64,000 nt of DNA from Methanobacteriota archaeon. GTDB taxonomy: Archaea; Thermoplasmatota; DTKX01; VGTL01. Positions 51,511 through 59,374 of this stretch are shown piece after piece. The notes beneath the pieces are model-generated. The model was not told the DNA's origin. It saw only the letters and a list, made by a program, of their open reading frames with translations, and made no database searches. A program made the position numbers and the translations under genes. Location: NCBI GenBank assembly GCA_016874675.1, contig VGTL01000005.1, positions 1 through 64,000 on the forward strand, in the 5' to 3' direction. Within the stretch, counting starts at the first letter, position 1; every line of letters starts with the position of its first letter.

Positions 51511-52761
51511 ATGGGCGGCCGGGCGGGCCGGAGGGTGCGTGCGGCGAAGCGGGCCGGCGGGGCCAGGGTGCTCGTGGTGGAGGACGAGAACATCATAGCA
51601 CGGGACATCGCCCAGCGGCTGGAGGCGCTCGGCCACGAGGTCGTGGGCACGGAGGCCACCGGCGCCGGAGCCGTGGCGGCCGCGGGCCGGTCGGCGCCCG
51701 ACATCGTGCTCATGGACATCGTCCTGGACGGCCCCATGGACGGCATAGAGGCGGCCGGGCTCATCGCGGAGCTCTACGGCCTGCCCGTGGTGCTGCTCAC
51801 CGCGTTCGGCGACCGGGACACCCTGGAGCGCGCCCGCGCCTGCGGGCCGCAGGGCTACATCCTCAAGCCATTCGACGACCGGGAGCTAGAGATCACCCTG
51901 GAGATCGCCCTTGAGCGCCACTCCATCGAGCGGGCGGTCCGGGATAGCAGGGAGCGGTTCCGGATGCTCGCCGAGGCCTCCTTCGAGGGTGTGCTGGTGT
52001 ACCGCGGCGGGACGGTCCTGGACGCCAACGGCCGGCTGGCGAACCTCCTGGGCTGCGAGCCCCGGGAGCTGCCCGGCCGGAGGCTCTTCGACCTGGTCGA
52101 CCCGTCGTGCCACGACGGGATAGGGAAGCGAATCCTTGCCGGCGACGACTCGGCGTTCGAGCTGCGGATGCGCCGCTGGGACGGAACGACCTTCCCCGCC
52201 GAGGCGGTGGCCAGGCCTGTGGGCGGGGGGGTTCCTGGTACCAGGGTGATGGTCGTGCGGGACCTCACGCTGCAGAAGGAGGCCGAGCGGGCGCTCAGGC
52301 GGCGGGCGACCCGCGAGCTCTACGGCTTCGTGGTCTCCGCCCTGCCGCTCGTCACGTCAGGCGCACACCAGGAGGTCCGCGAGGACCTCATCAAGACCTT
52401 CTCGGACCGGTTCGACGCGTTCTTCAGGCCGGCGTTCGAAAGGGAGGCCGTCGACGGCGATGAGCCCCGGCCGCCCCTGGAAAGGTTCCTGGCCTGGTCA
52501 GCGGCGCTCTTCGCCGGCTTCGGGATGGACCCGGCGGTCTCGTCCGGCGACGGCTTCGGCGCCCTCGAGCTGCGCGCCTGCCCCTGGAGGGAGTGCTCGG
52601 CCTCCAACCCGGTCTTCTGCCTGCTCTGCCGCGCGATGGCCGCCCGCGGTTATGCCTGGGCGGTCCCCGGCGGCTCGGTGGGCCTGAAGGGCACCATAGC
52701 CGCCGGCCGCGACCGTTGCCGGCTGGAGTTCTGGCCCCACCCGGGGCGCAGGGGTGTCTGA
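51511..52761 (+). CDS. Second REC-PAS-Cys-rich output response regulator
   Basis: 416 residues. REC (about 18-135; VVEDEN, DIVLMDIVL, YILKPFD), PAS (about 145-255) and the same C-terminal domain as the regulator at 45965-47242: ELYGFVVSALPLVTSGAHQEV, ACPW, NPVFCLLCRAM and GSVGLKGTIAAGRDRC. A TATA-like ATATATTC (51471-51478) about 37 nt before the ATG and GGTGAAC mark an independent gene. The Cys positions are conserved between the two paralogs, arguing for a metal or cluster site. Confidence 0.87.
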   Translation: MGGRAGRRVRAAKRAGGARVLVVEDENIIARDIAQRLEALGHEVVGTEATGAGAVAAAGRSAPDIVLMDIVLDGPMDGIEAAGLIAELYGLPVVLLTAFGDRDTLERARACGPQGYILKPFDDRELEITLEIALERHSIERAVRDSRERFRMLAEASFEGVLVYRGGTVLDANGRLANLLGCEPRELPGRRLFDLVDPSCHDGIGKRILAGDDSAFELRMRRWDGTTFPAEAVARPVGGGVPGTRVMVVRDLTLQKEAERALRRRATRELYGFVVSALPLVTSGAHQEVREDLIKTFSDRFDAFFRPAFEREAVDGDEPRPPLERFLAWSAALFAGFGMDPAVSSGDGFGALELRACPWRECSASNPVFCLLCRAMAARGYAWAVPGGSVGLKGTIAAGRDRCRLEFWPHPGRRGV

Positions 52762-52872
52762 GGGCCCGCCGCGGCCTGCATTTCACTTCCTTTTCCTTTT
52801 CGGACTGGATGGCCAACCCGGACATCCGGCCCGCCACCGTCGAGGACTGCGGCGCCCAGGGACTGGTCTTCC

Positions 52873-53430
52873 TCAACTGCCCGTTCGAGGAGGCGGGCCG
52901 GGGGCCGGCGCCACGCCAGCCCGCCGGTCGGTGTCGGCAGGTTGGCGCCGCCCCGCCGGGTCGCCCGCCTCCTCGAAGACCCCCGCCGCCTCGCTCTTGA
53001 GCAGGGCGAGCTCCTTCTCCCCTATCGCCTGCGGGTTCAGGCCCAGAAGCAGGATGCCGCCCGTGCCCATCACCCGGTCGTTGAGGTACTGGACCAGCTT
53101 GAGCACCGTCTGGAACCCGGTCTTGGCCAACATGTACTCGAGGCCCTCGATTAGGACCAGGTAGTCCCTCGCCTCCCGCGTGAACCCGCCGATGGCGGTG
53201 CTCAGCGGCCCGAGCTCGCCCGGGTCGATGCAGTTCTCGCCCGGCACCTTCGAGGAGGTGAGCCAGATGAAGGGCGTCCTCTCCAGGCCGTAGAGCTCGC
53301 GCGCCTCGCGCGGGGGCCGCCGCGTGACCCAGAGGCCCGGGCGCGCCGCATCGCCCTCAGGCCTCCGTCTCGCCGGCCGAACGGGGCCTTTGCTCCCGCG
53401 CGGTCGCCGGCGTCCGAGAGGCTTCCTCAC
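52873..53430 (-). CDS. Short DUF835 protein, possibly truncated duplicate
   Basis: 185 residues by the longest frame (GTG 53430), whose first 73 nt overlap the end of the previous gene. Conserved DUF835 sequence begins at GLWVTRRPP and runs through TPFIWLTSSK, YLVLIEGLEYMLAKTGFQTVL, LNDRVMGTGGILLLGLNP and ELALLKSEA, closely matching the C-terminal part of the neighbouring membrane protein. It lacks that protein's membrane domain, so it looks like a tandem copy of the DUF835 end only. The true start is unclear. Confidence 0.65.
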   Translation of the reverse strand: MRKPLGRRRPRGSKGPVRPARRRPEGDAARPGLWVTRRPPREARELYGLERTPFIWLTSSKVPGENCIDPGELGPLSTAIGGFTREARDYLVLIEGLEYMLAKTGFQTVLKLVQYLNDRVMGTGGILLLGLNPQAIGEKELALLKSEAAGVFEEAGDPAGRRQPADTDRRAGVAPAPGPPPRTGS

Positions 53431-54622
53431 CGTCGTGCACCCCGGTCGCCTCGCTCCGCAGGAGAGCCAGCTCCTCCGGCTGGAAGGCGGCGGCGTCGAT
53501 GGATACGAGGAGCACCCCTCCGGAGCCCATGACCCGGTCGTTCACGTAGTGCACGAGGTTGAGGGCCCCTTTGAAGCCCACGTTGGAGCTTATGTACTCC
53601 AGTCCCTCGAAGAGAACGATGCCGTCCCGCGCCGCCGACAGGAAATCCAAGAGGGCCCGGCTCAGGCGGGATGTGTCGGCGGGCCCGATGCACAGCTCGC
53701 CCTCGACGCTTGCCGAGGTCAGCCACACGAAAGGCGTGGCGACCAGGCCGTATTCGCTGCGGCGGTCCTTCGGGCCCTGGCGCGTCACCCACAGCCCCTG
53801 GGCGCCGCCCCTCACCATCGAGGAGAAGGCCCGGCGGGCGGCGCGCCGGTCGCACTGGACATACAGGTGCATCGTCCCCGGCGCGAACCTCGGGCGGGGC
53901 GCCGGCCCCTGGACCCGCTCCTCGCGGCGCGGCACGATGAGCGGGCACTCCCTTATCACGGCGTAGGCGAGGGCGATGCCCGTCAGCGACTGGAAAAGGA
54001 GAGGCACCGCCACCCGGGGGAGGCCGGGCAGGGGCCACATCACGAGCGGGGCATCCAGCAGGGTCAGCGCCTGGAAGGCGAACATCAGCCCGAGCTCGCG
54101 GCGGGCGCCGGCCCGGCCGGACCTGATGAGCGCGGCCAGCACCGCCAGGGAGCAGGCCAGGTAGAACGTCCCGGCCGCAGCTATCACGGGCCCCAGTTCA
54201 CCGAAGTCCGCCTGGAAGGAGTCGCCGGACCTCATCGGCGACAGCCTCCCCGGAATGGCGACCGCGACCCCGGCGACGAGGGCCGTGATGAAGACCGCCG
54301 GGGACGAAACCAGCGCCGACAGCCACGCGGGCAGCCACCGGCGATCGTCCCGCCGGAAGAGGACAAGGAGGTGCAAGAGGAGGGCGGCGACCCAAATCGA
54401 CACCAGCTGGGGGGCGACGGCGACCGCGGTCATCGCCGCCGGGGGCACTTCCGCATAGGAGAGGAGGAACACGGCCGCAGTGAGCACCAGCAGGCCGAGC
54501 ACCGCCGAAGCCATGAGGCGGGCGGGAGCGGGCGCCGAGCGGGAGAGCCTCAGGAAGGCATAGAGCGAGAGCAGCATGGTCGTCCCCATGAATCCGATGA
54601 CGACCGGGGTGGCGGCAAGCAT
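53357..54622 (-). CDS. Seven-helix membrane protein with C-terminal DUF835 domain
   Basis: 421 residues. About seven hydrophobic helices in the first 230 residues resemble the N-terminal sensor bundles of some kinases. The cytoplasmic part (about 250-395) is DUF835: GLWVTRQGPKDRRSEYG, TPFVWLTSASVEGE, GIVLFEGLEYISSNVGFKGAL, VNDRVMGSGGVLLVSID and ELALLRSEATGV. A TATA box (54651-54660) about 33 nt upstream predicts a near-leaderless transcript. It is likely a membrane sensor that signals through DUF835 (inference). Confidence 0.85.
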   Translation of the reverse strand: MLAATPVVIGFMGTTMLLSLYAFLRLSRSAPAPARLMASAVLGLLVLTAAVFLLSYAEVPPAAMTAVAVAPQLVSIWVAALLLHLLVLFRRDDRRWLPAWLSALVSSPAVFITALVAGVAVAIPGRLSPMRSGDSFQADFGELGPVIAAAGTFYLACSLAVLAALIRSGRAGARRELGLMFAFQALTLLDAPLVMWPLPGLPRVAVPLLFQSLTGIALAYAVIRECPLIVPRREERVQGPAPRPRFAPGTMHLYVQCDRRAARRAFSSMVRGGAQGLWVTRQGPKDRRSEYGLVATPFVWLTSASVEGELCIGPADTSRLSRALLDFLSAARDGIVLFEGLEYISSNVGFKGALNLVHYVNDRVMGSGGVLLVSIDAAAFQPEELALLRSEATGVHDGEEASRTPATAREQRPRSAGETEA

Positions 54623-54650
54623 CCCGCCCTATGAATCCGTCCAGCCCTCG

Positions 54651-54660
54651 GATATATTTT
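54651..54660 (-). promoter_or_regulatory. TATA box of the 7TM-DUF835 gene
   Basis: AAAATATATC on the minus strand, about 33 nt upstream of the ATG at 54622. Confidence 0.5.
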
Positions 54661-54750
54661 TTGTCTCGGATAGACAGGCGGACAGGGATTGCGGCCTCAT
54701 CCAGTGACCCGAATAGGAGGAGCCGGCCCTCCGCGTCGGGGCACTTCGCC

Positions 54751-55890
54751 TCAGGCCAGCTCGGCGGCCGGGCCGTCCCGCGGGAGCGGCCGGGCGCCCA
54801 GCCTGCGCAGGTCGCCGCGTTCCTCGTCGGTGAGGAGCTCCGAGCTCAAGAGCACCGCCATGGAGGTCCGTCCGGCGAGCTCCCGCACCTCCCCGAGGAC
54901 GTCCACCGTCCGGTAGTGTCCGGCGTTGGCCACGAGGTAGTCCACGTCCTCGATGAGGACCGCGCACCCGGGGCGCTGCTCCCCCATGTCGCGCAGGGTG
55001 TGCGAGAGGACACCGACGTCGCCCGGAGGGAGGCTGCGCTCGTAGGAGGACTGGGCGAGCCAGATGACCGGCACGCGCCCGAGCCCGGTCCGACGGCGCC
55101 ACGCCGCCGGGTGCGTCCGCGTGAAGGCCGCGCCCGGGGCGCCGTGGCGGACCGCGTCGATGAAGGCCGAGCGCGCCCGGGCCGCGTCAACGCTCCCGGA
55201 GTAATAGAGCCCCGGCTCGAGCGGCCTCCCGCCCGGGAGGGAGCCCTCCTCCCTCGGCTCCTCCGAGAAGGCCTTGTACCTGACCGTCGCCATGGTCAGG
55301 AGCGCCCCGGCTCCGGCGGCGGCGTAGGGCAGCGCCCGAAGGTCCAGTCCCGCCGCCGGCAGCGCCAGCCCGTAGACCGGCCCGAACCCGCAAAGGAGCA
55401 GGAAGGCGGCGAGGAACGTCGCCGGCTCGCTCCCGGAGAGAGAGCCCCATGCCCCCGTGAGCCCAAGGAGCGCCGCGGTGCCGCCCAGGAGCGCCAGCGC
55501 GAACCAGTTGATGGCCGGGTCGGCCGCCGGCACCCCCGCCGCGGCGGCGAAGGCGGCCATGAGGCCCGCCGGCAGGACTATTGCGGCCGCCAGCCGGTGG
55601 CGGTTCTCCGAAAGGCGCCTGCCCCCGGCATAGGAGAAAGTGAAGACCGCCAGGGCCGCCGGGACGAGCGGGACGCCGGCGGAGAGGGTCTCCCGGGCTC
55701 CCGGCGCGCCCGGCCATGTGGAGGCGGCGGCCTGGGCGGCGAGGAGCCCCAGGAGCGCCGCCAGCGCGTAACCGGTGCGGTTGCGCACGTTGCGCAGAAC
55801 GAGCGCCATCATGCCCAAGTCGGCGAACAAGGGCAGGAGCAGCCACTGCTCCAGAAGGTCCCCCACGGGCGAGAGCTCCTGCACGCTCAC
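54751..55890 (-). CDS. Second membrane protein with C-terminal DUF835 domain
   Basis: 379 residues from a GTG at 55890 that overlaps the upstream stop (GTGA). Roughly seven hydrophobic helices (about 10-225) precede a DUF835-type domain: VPVIWLAQSSYERSLPPGD, AVLIEDVDYLVANAGHYRTVD, SMAVLLSSELLTDEERGDL. Organisation matches the neighbour at 53357-54622 although sequence similarity in the membrane part is low. Co-transcribed with the two-helix protein upstream. Confidence 0.82.
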   Translation of the reverse strand: MSVQELSPVGDLLEQWLLLPLFADLGMMALVLRNVRNRTGYALAALLGLLAAQAAASTWPGAPGARETLSAGVPLVPAALAVFTFSYAGGRRLSENRHRLAAAIVLPAGLMAAFAAAAGVPAADPAINWFALALLGGTAALLGLTGAWGSLSGSEPATFLAAFLLLCGFGPVYGLALPAAGLDLRALPYAAAGAGALLTMATVRYKAFSEEPREEGSLPGGRPLEPGLYYSGSVDAARARSAFIDAVRHGAPGAAFTRTHPAAWRRRTGLGRVPVIWLAQSSYERSLPPGDVGVLSHTLRDMGEQRPGCAVLIEDVDYLVANAGHYRTVDVLGEVRELAGRTSMAVLLSSELLTDEERGDLRRLGARPLPRDGPAAELA

Positions 55891-56459
55891 TCCGTCCTGG
55901 AGAGCCCCAGGGGCCGGAACTCTATCACGCGCACGATCTCGGAGGGGTCCCAGCGTCCGTAGGCGGCCGCCCATCTTCTGCGGAACTCGTCGAGGGAGCC
56001 GGCGCCGTCGCGCGCCGCCTCCTCGTCGGTGAGCTGCCCGAGGCGCCGGCGGTAGACGTCCGTGACGAGAAGCCTCGCGAACGCCCGGTCGGACACCACC
56101 GAGAGCTTGGCGTCGTAGACGCTCCCGGCCCTCATCCTCGTCCTGCGCAGCGGGCGCACGGTGACTGTCTTGGCGCAGTACTGCACGAGCTTCACGTCAC
56201 CGGGCGGGAAGAGCAGCGTGCCGGCGGAGCGGCGGCCCCAGCCCAGGGAGCCGTTGGCCCACATGATGAGCTTGAGCGTCACGAACGTGACCGCTCCGCC
56301 GACGAATACCAGGGGCATGAAGCCCAGGCTGTAGAAGTTGGCGTGGCCCCAGAAGCCCACCACGAGCAGCATGGAGACCACGAACAGCGCGGCGTTGCGC
56401 ACCAGCGGGGAGCCGAGCCCCTTCTCCGCCACGGGTAGGGATTTGTCGGGGCGCATCAT
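55887..56459 (-). CDS. Two-helix membrane protein, unknown
   Basis: 190 residues. Two transmembrane helices (about 20-37 and 43-68) are followed by a soluble domain of about 115 residues (GDVKLVQYCAKTVTVRPLR, LVTDVYRRRLGQLTDEEAA, IVRVIEFRPLGL). Coupled by a GTGA overlap to the downstream DUF835 membrane protein, so the two probably act together. The family was not recognised. Confidence 0.72.
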   Translation of the reverse strand: MMRPDKSLPVAEKGLGSPLVRNAALFVVSMLLVVGFWGHANFYSLGFMPLVFVGGAVTFVTLKLIMWANGSLGWGRRSAGTLLFPPGDVKLVQYCAKTVTVRPLRRTRMRAGSVYDAKLSVVSDRAFARLLVTDVYRRRLGQLTDEEAARDGAGSLDEFRRRWAAAYGRWDPSEIVRVIEFRPLGLSRTE

Positions 56460-56708
56460 ATTGGTTTCGTCTTGCGGAATGCATCGGTGGCGGCCGGAGC
56501 GCGCCGACGGAGGATGTCACTGGGCCCGGGCGAATTTTCGCCGACGGGTCACTGGGAGATGGCGCGTCTCCCCGGCGGTGACGCCCGTTCCCGACGGTGG
56601 ACGGCACCGCGCATCGGGCCCGCTGTCGGGGGCCGGGAGGTAAAGAATATATCCGGCGGTCGGCAATACCGATACGAAGAACGCAGCGAGACCCCACCGG
56701 AAAGGTCC

Positions 56709-57344
56709 ATGAGCATGCCTGAAGACGATTCCAAGGGAGCGCCAACGGCCGGGCTGGACGAGTTCCTGACCGGCGAGTTCTCCTCGGCCAGGCCGGGGGC
56801 GAGGTTCCTGTTCACCTGCCGCTTCACGAAGATACTGAAGCTCAACATCCTGCTGCTCCGGCTATTCCTTCAGGGCCGCGGGGAGAGGGGCATCTACGTC
56901 TCGATAGACCGCCCCCACGGCTACACCCAGCACAGCCTCAAGGCGCTGGGCGTGCCCCAGGACGGGCTCATCTACATCGACGCCATTTCCCGGCTCACCG
57001 GCCAGAGGGCCGAGGACAGCCAGGTGAGGTTTCTGGCCGACGGCTTCACCCTGCCCCTCCTGGACGACCTCTTCAGCCGGGCCTACCTCGCCGAGGGGGT
57101 CCAGAAGCACTTCGTCAAGATGGAGGAGCTGGGCTTCATCCTCCTGGACAACGTCCAGGTGATGACCCAGTACCTCCCGACGGAGAAGGCCAAACGGATC
57201 CTGGAGGGGCTCGGAGGCCTCGTCAGGCGGTACACGGCGATGAGGACCGTCTTCGTGGTTGACCCCGGCTCCAACCCCGAGCTGTGCGCGTTCCTCCGGG
57301 GGCGCTGCGACCGGGAGCTCCCGGTGAGGGAGGAGTGGCTGTGA
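56709..57344 (+). CDS. KaiC/RecA-like protein lacking the P-loop (1)
   Basis: 211 residues. It follows the KaiC-like core: first strand FLFTC then RFTKILKLNILLLRLFL where KaiC proteins have the GxxGTGKT Walker A, next ERGIYVSIDRP, DGLIYIDAISR, a Walker-B-like GFILLDNVQ and last strand AMRTVFVVDPGS. No P-loop glycines or Lys remain, so ATP binding of the usual kind is unlikely. MEDS-type sensor domains are a known class of such degenerate KaiC relatives. The start ATG 56709 follows GGAAAGGTCC. Its stop overlaps the next start (TGATG). Confidence 0.75.
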   Translation: MSMPEDDSKGAPTAGLDEFLTGEFSSARPGARFLFTCRFTKILKLNILLLRLFLQGRGERGIYVSIDRPHGYTQHSLKALGVPQDGLIYIDAISRLTGQRAEDSQVRFLADGFTLPLLDDLFSRAYLAEGVQKHFVKMEELGFILLDNVQVMTQYLPTEKAKRILEGLGGLVRRYTAMRTVFVVDPGSNPELCAFLRGRCDRELPVREEWL

Positions 57345-57901
57345 TGGCGTCCGCGGCCGCCTTCCGGGAGGCGGCCTCCGGTGCCGGGGGCGTCCTCGTG
57401 CTGGACGTAAAGTGCACCCAGATGACGCGGGTGCTCGTGGACATCCTCCGCCACCTGATAACCGAGCGGGAGGAGGCGGGCGTTGTCTTCTCGGTGGACC
57501 GGCCCTCGGCGTTCCTCAGCCGCCTGCTCGAGCACCAGGGCATCCCGCAGGACCGGCTGCTCTACCTGGACGCCGTGACCAACATCTCCGGCGAGAGCTT
57601 CGACCAGGAGGGCAAGCTCGAGCTCTTCAGCTCGCCCTTCTGCGTCAACCTCTTCTCGGAGTTCGTCTCCTGCCACTCCGAGAAGGTCGCCGGGGGCCGG
57701 AAGGGGTTCGTCGTGGTGGACAACCTCGGGGCGCTGCGGCCCTACATGACCAACCCCTGCGTGGAGCGGATCGTGGGCGCCCTCACGACGCTCGGCGGCG
57801 GCGACGCGGGGTTCAAGTCCATCTTCGTGATGGACAAGGGCTCCACGCCGGAGCTCTACGACATCGTCATGCGGCTGGGCGGCAGGGAGGTGCCGCTGTG
57901 A
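57344..57901 (+). CDS. KaiC/RecA-like protein lacking the P-loop (2)
   Basis: 185 residues, paralogous to the preceding gene: GGVLVLDVKCTQMTRVLVD at the Walker A position, GVVFSVDRPSAFLS, PQDRLLYLDAVTNISGE, GFVVVDNLGALRPYM (Walker-B-like) and KSIFVMDKGSTPELYD. The whole domain is present but the nucleotide-binding loop is not. It overlaps the upstream gene by one base, so the pair may form a heteromer. Confidence 0.75.
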   Translation: MASAAAFREAASGAGGVLVLDVKCTQMTRVLVDILRHLITEREEAGVVFSVDRPSAFLSRLLEHQGIPQDRLLYLDAVTNISGESFDQEGKLELFSSPFCVNLFSEFVSCHSEKVAGGRKGFVVVDNLGALRPYMTNPCVERIVGALTTLGGGDAGFKSIFVMDKGSTPELYDIVMRLGGREVPL

Positions 57902-58006
57902 TGTGCGCAGGCTCACGGTCCAGAAGTTATTTATCCGCGGGTGGGATTAGGATGGCTGGTCTGTTTCGGTCGAAAGGGGCAATGGCTACTGGGCGACGGT
58001 GAGAAC

Positions 58007-58696
58007 ATGGTCGGGGAGACTCTCGAGAGGGTGAGGTCCGGGATAAACGGGATGGACGAGATGATGCAGGGCGGGTTCGCGTTCCCGTCCACCGTGCTCG
58101 TCGCGGGGAGCGCCGGCACCGGCAAGACGACGTTCGCGCTGCAGTTTCTGGCGCGCGGCGTCAAGGACGGCGAGCAGGGCATCTTCTTCACGACGCTCAG
58201 CGAGCCCACGCAGTGGATGCTCCGCTTCGTCACGCACTTCAGTTTCCTGGACAAGGACACCTTTGGCAAGCAGATACGGTACGTCGACCTGGGCCCGACG
58301 CTCCGCAAGGACCGGGACCCGGACAAGCTGCTCAAGTTCATCGACGACAACATCGCCGAGTACATGCCCCAGCGCATAGTCATCGACCCCATCTCCGTCA
58401 TAGGCAACATGATAAAGGGCGACTACCGCATGTTCCTCTACGACCTCGCCAACCACCTCAAGAACTGGAGGGCGGTGTCGATACTCACCGGGGAGGTGCT
58501 CCCCCAGGAGCCCTATCCCGTCGAGATATCCTACATCGTGGACACGGTCGTGCTGCTGTCGCTCGGGCTGACCTCGGAGGGCACCCGGCGCAAGTACCTG
58601 GAGATATTGAAGATGAGGGGCACGCAGCACACCACCGGCCAGCACCTCATGGACGTCTCCAGGGACGGCATTACCGTCACGGTCGGGCTCAAGTAG
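58007..58696 (+). CDS. KaiC-like RecA-fold ATPase with intact Walker A
   Basis: 229 residues, the only member of the local KaiC-like series with a complete P-loop: VAGSAGTGKTTFALQFLARG. Other landmarks: GIFFTTLSEPTQWMLRF, Walker B RIVIDPISVI with its Asp, and the C-terminal RRKYLEILKMRGTQHTTGQ typical of KaiC/RadA-like proteins. Single-domain size. Ribosome site GGTGAGAAC precedes ATG 58007; a TTATTTATCC box near 57927-57936 may be its promoter. It is probably the active ATPase partner of the degenerate paralogs (inference). Confidence 0.9.
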   Translation: MVGETLERVRSGINGMDEMMQGGFAFPSTVLVAGSAGTGKTTFALQFLARGVKDGEQGIFFTTLSEPTQWMLRFVTHFSFLDKDTFGKQIRYVDLGPTLRKDRDPDKLLKFIDDNIAEYMPQRIVIDPISVIGNMIKGDYRMFLYDLANHLKNWRAVSILTGEVLPQEPYPVEISYIVDTVVLLSLGLTSEGTRRKYLEILKMRGTQHTTGQHLMDVSRDGITVTVGLK

Positions 58697-58716
58697 CCGC
58701 TGTCCGGGGGTACCGC

Positions 58717-59316
58717 ATGACCCGGCAGAACGAGGCGGTGATGCAGCGGCTCAGGGGCGCGCTCGACTCCCCCCCCGCGGTCCGCAAGCTCCTGGTCACG
58801 ATGCGCGCCCAGTCCGTGACGAGGATGGACCTTGCGGTCGCCAAGATACTGATATCGGAGAGGAAGGAGCGCGGCATATACGTCACCATCGACCGCCCGG
58901 ACAAGCACGTGCTGACGATCCTCTCCAGGCACAACGTGGCCGGGCCCGGGGAGGCCTCCACGGAGATGGAGCCGGCCGGGAAGAGGCTCTTCATCGCCAA
59001 GGGCATCTTCTCCCCGGCGGTGTTCATCGGAGAGCTCCTGAACCGGATCCGGGACCCCCGCTCGGGCCCGCCCCTCGACGCCGAGCTCAGGGCGATGCGC
59101 TTCCTCTTGGTGGACAACCTCTCGTCGCTCGCGGCGTACAACGGCCCCAAGGGCATCGACGCCTGCTTCGGGCACGTGGCGATGATGCTCATGCAGTACC
59201 CCTCCATGCGCTTCATCGCCCTGGCCGGCCGCGACTCGCTGCCCGCCCTCGGCCCGGGCGCCACCGCCTTCTTCAACCTGGGGGTCGAGATACCCGACGA
59301 GTGGCTGATGGACTGA
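58717..59316 (+). CDS. KaiC/RecA-like protein lacking the P-loop (3)
   Basis: 199 residues: KLLVTMRAQSVTRMDLAVAKIL at the Walker A position, ERGIYVTIDRPDKHVL, a Walker-B-like FLLVDNLSSLAAYNG and MRFIALAGRDSL. The strand GIYVTIDRP is almost the same as in paralog 1. It starts 20 nt after the KaiC-like ATPase gene, GGGGG upstream, so it is co-expressed with it. Confidence 0.75.
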   Translation: MTRQNEAVMQRLRGALDSPPAVRKLLVTMRAQSVTRMDLAVAKILISERKERGIYVTIDRPDKHVLTILSRHNVAGPGEASTEMEPAGKRLFIAKGIFSPAVFIGELLNRIRDPRSGPPLDAELRAMRFLLVDNLSSLAAYNGPKGIDACFGHVAMMLMQYPSMRFIALAGRDSLPALGPGATAFFNLGVEIPDEWLMD

Positions 59317-59374
59317 GGGCCGGGTCGGGCGGCCCCCCGGGGCCAGCCCGTGGACCGGCCCGGAGGTTGGTGGC

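Noticed and set aside
52810-52872. Small plus-strand frame starting at 52810 (MANPDIRPATVEDCG)
   Set aside because: It continues as antisense of the DUF835 gene with Pro/Arg-rich sequence and has no ribosome site.
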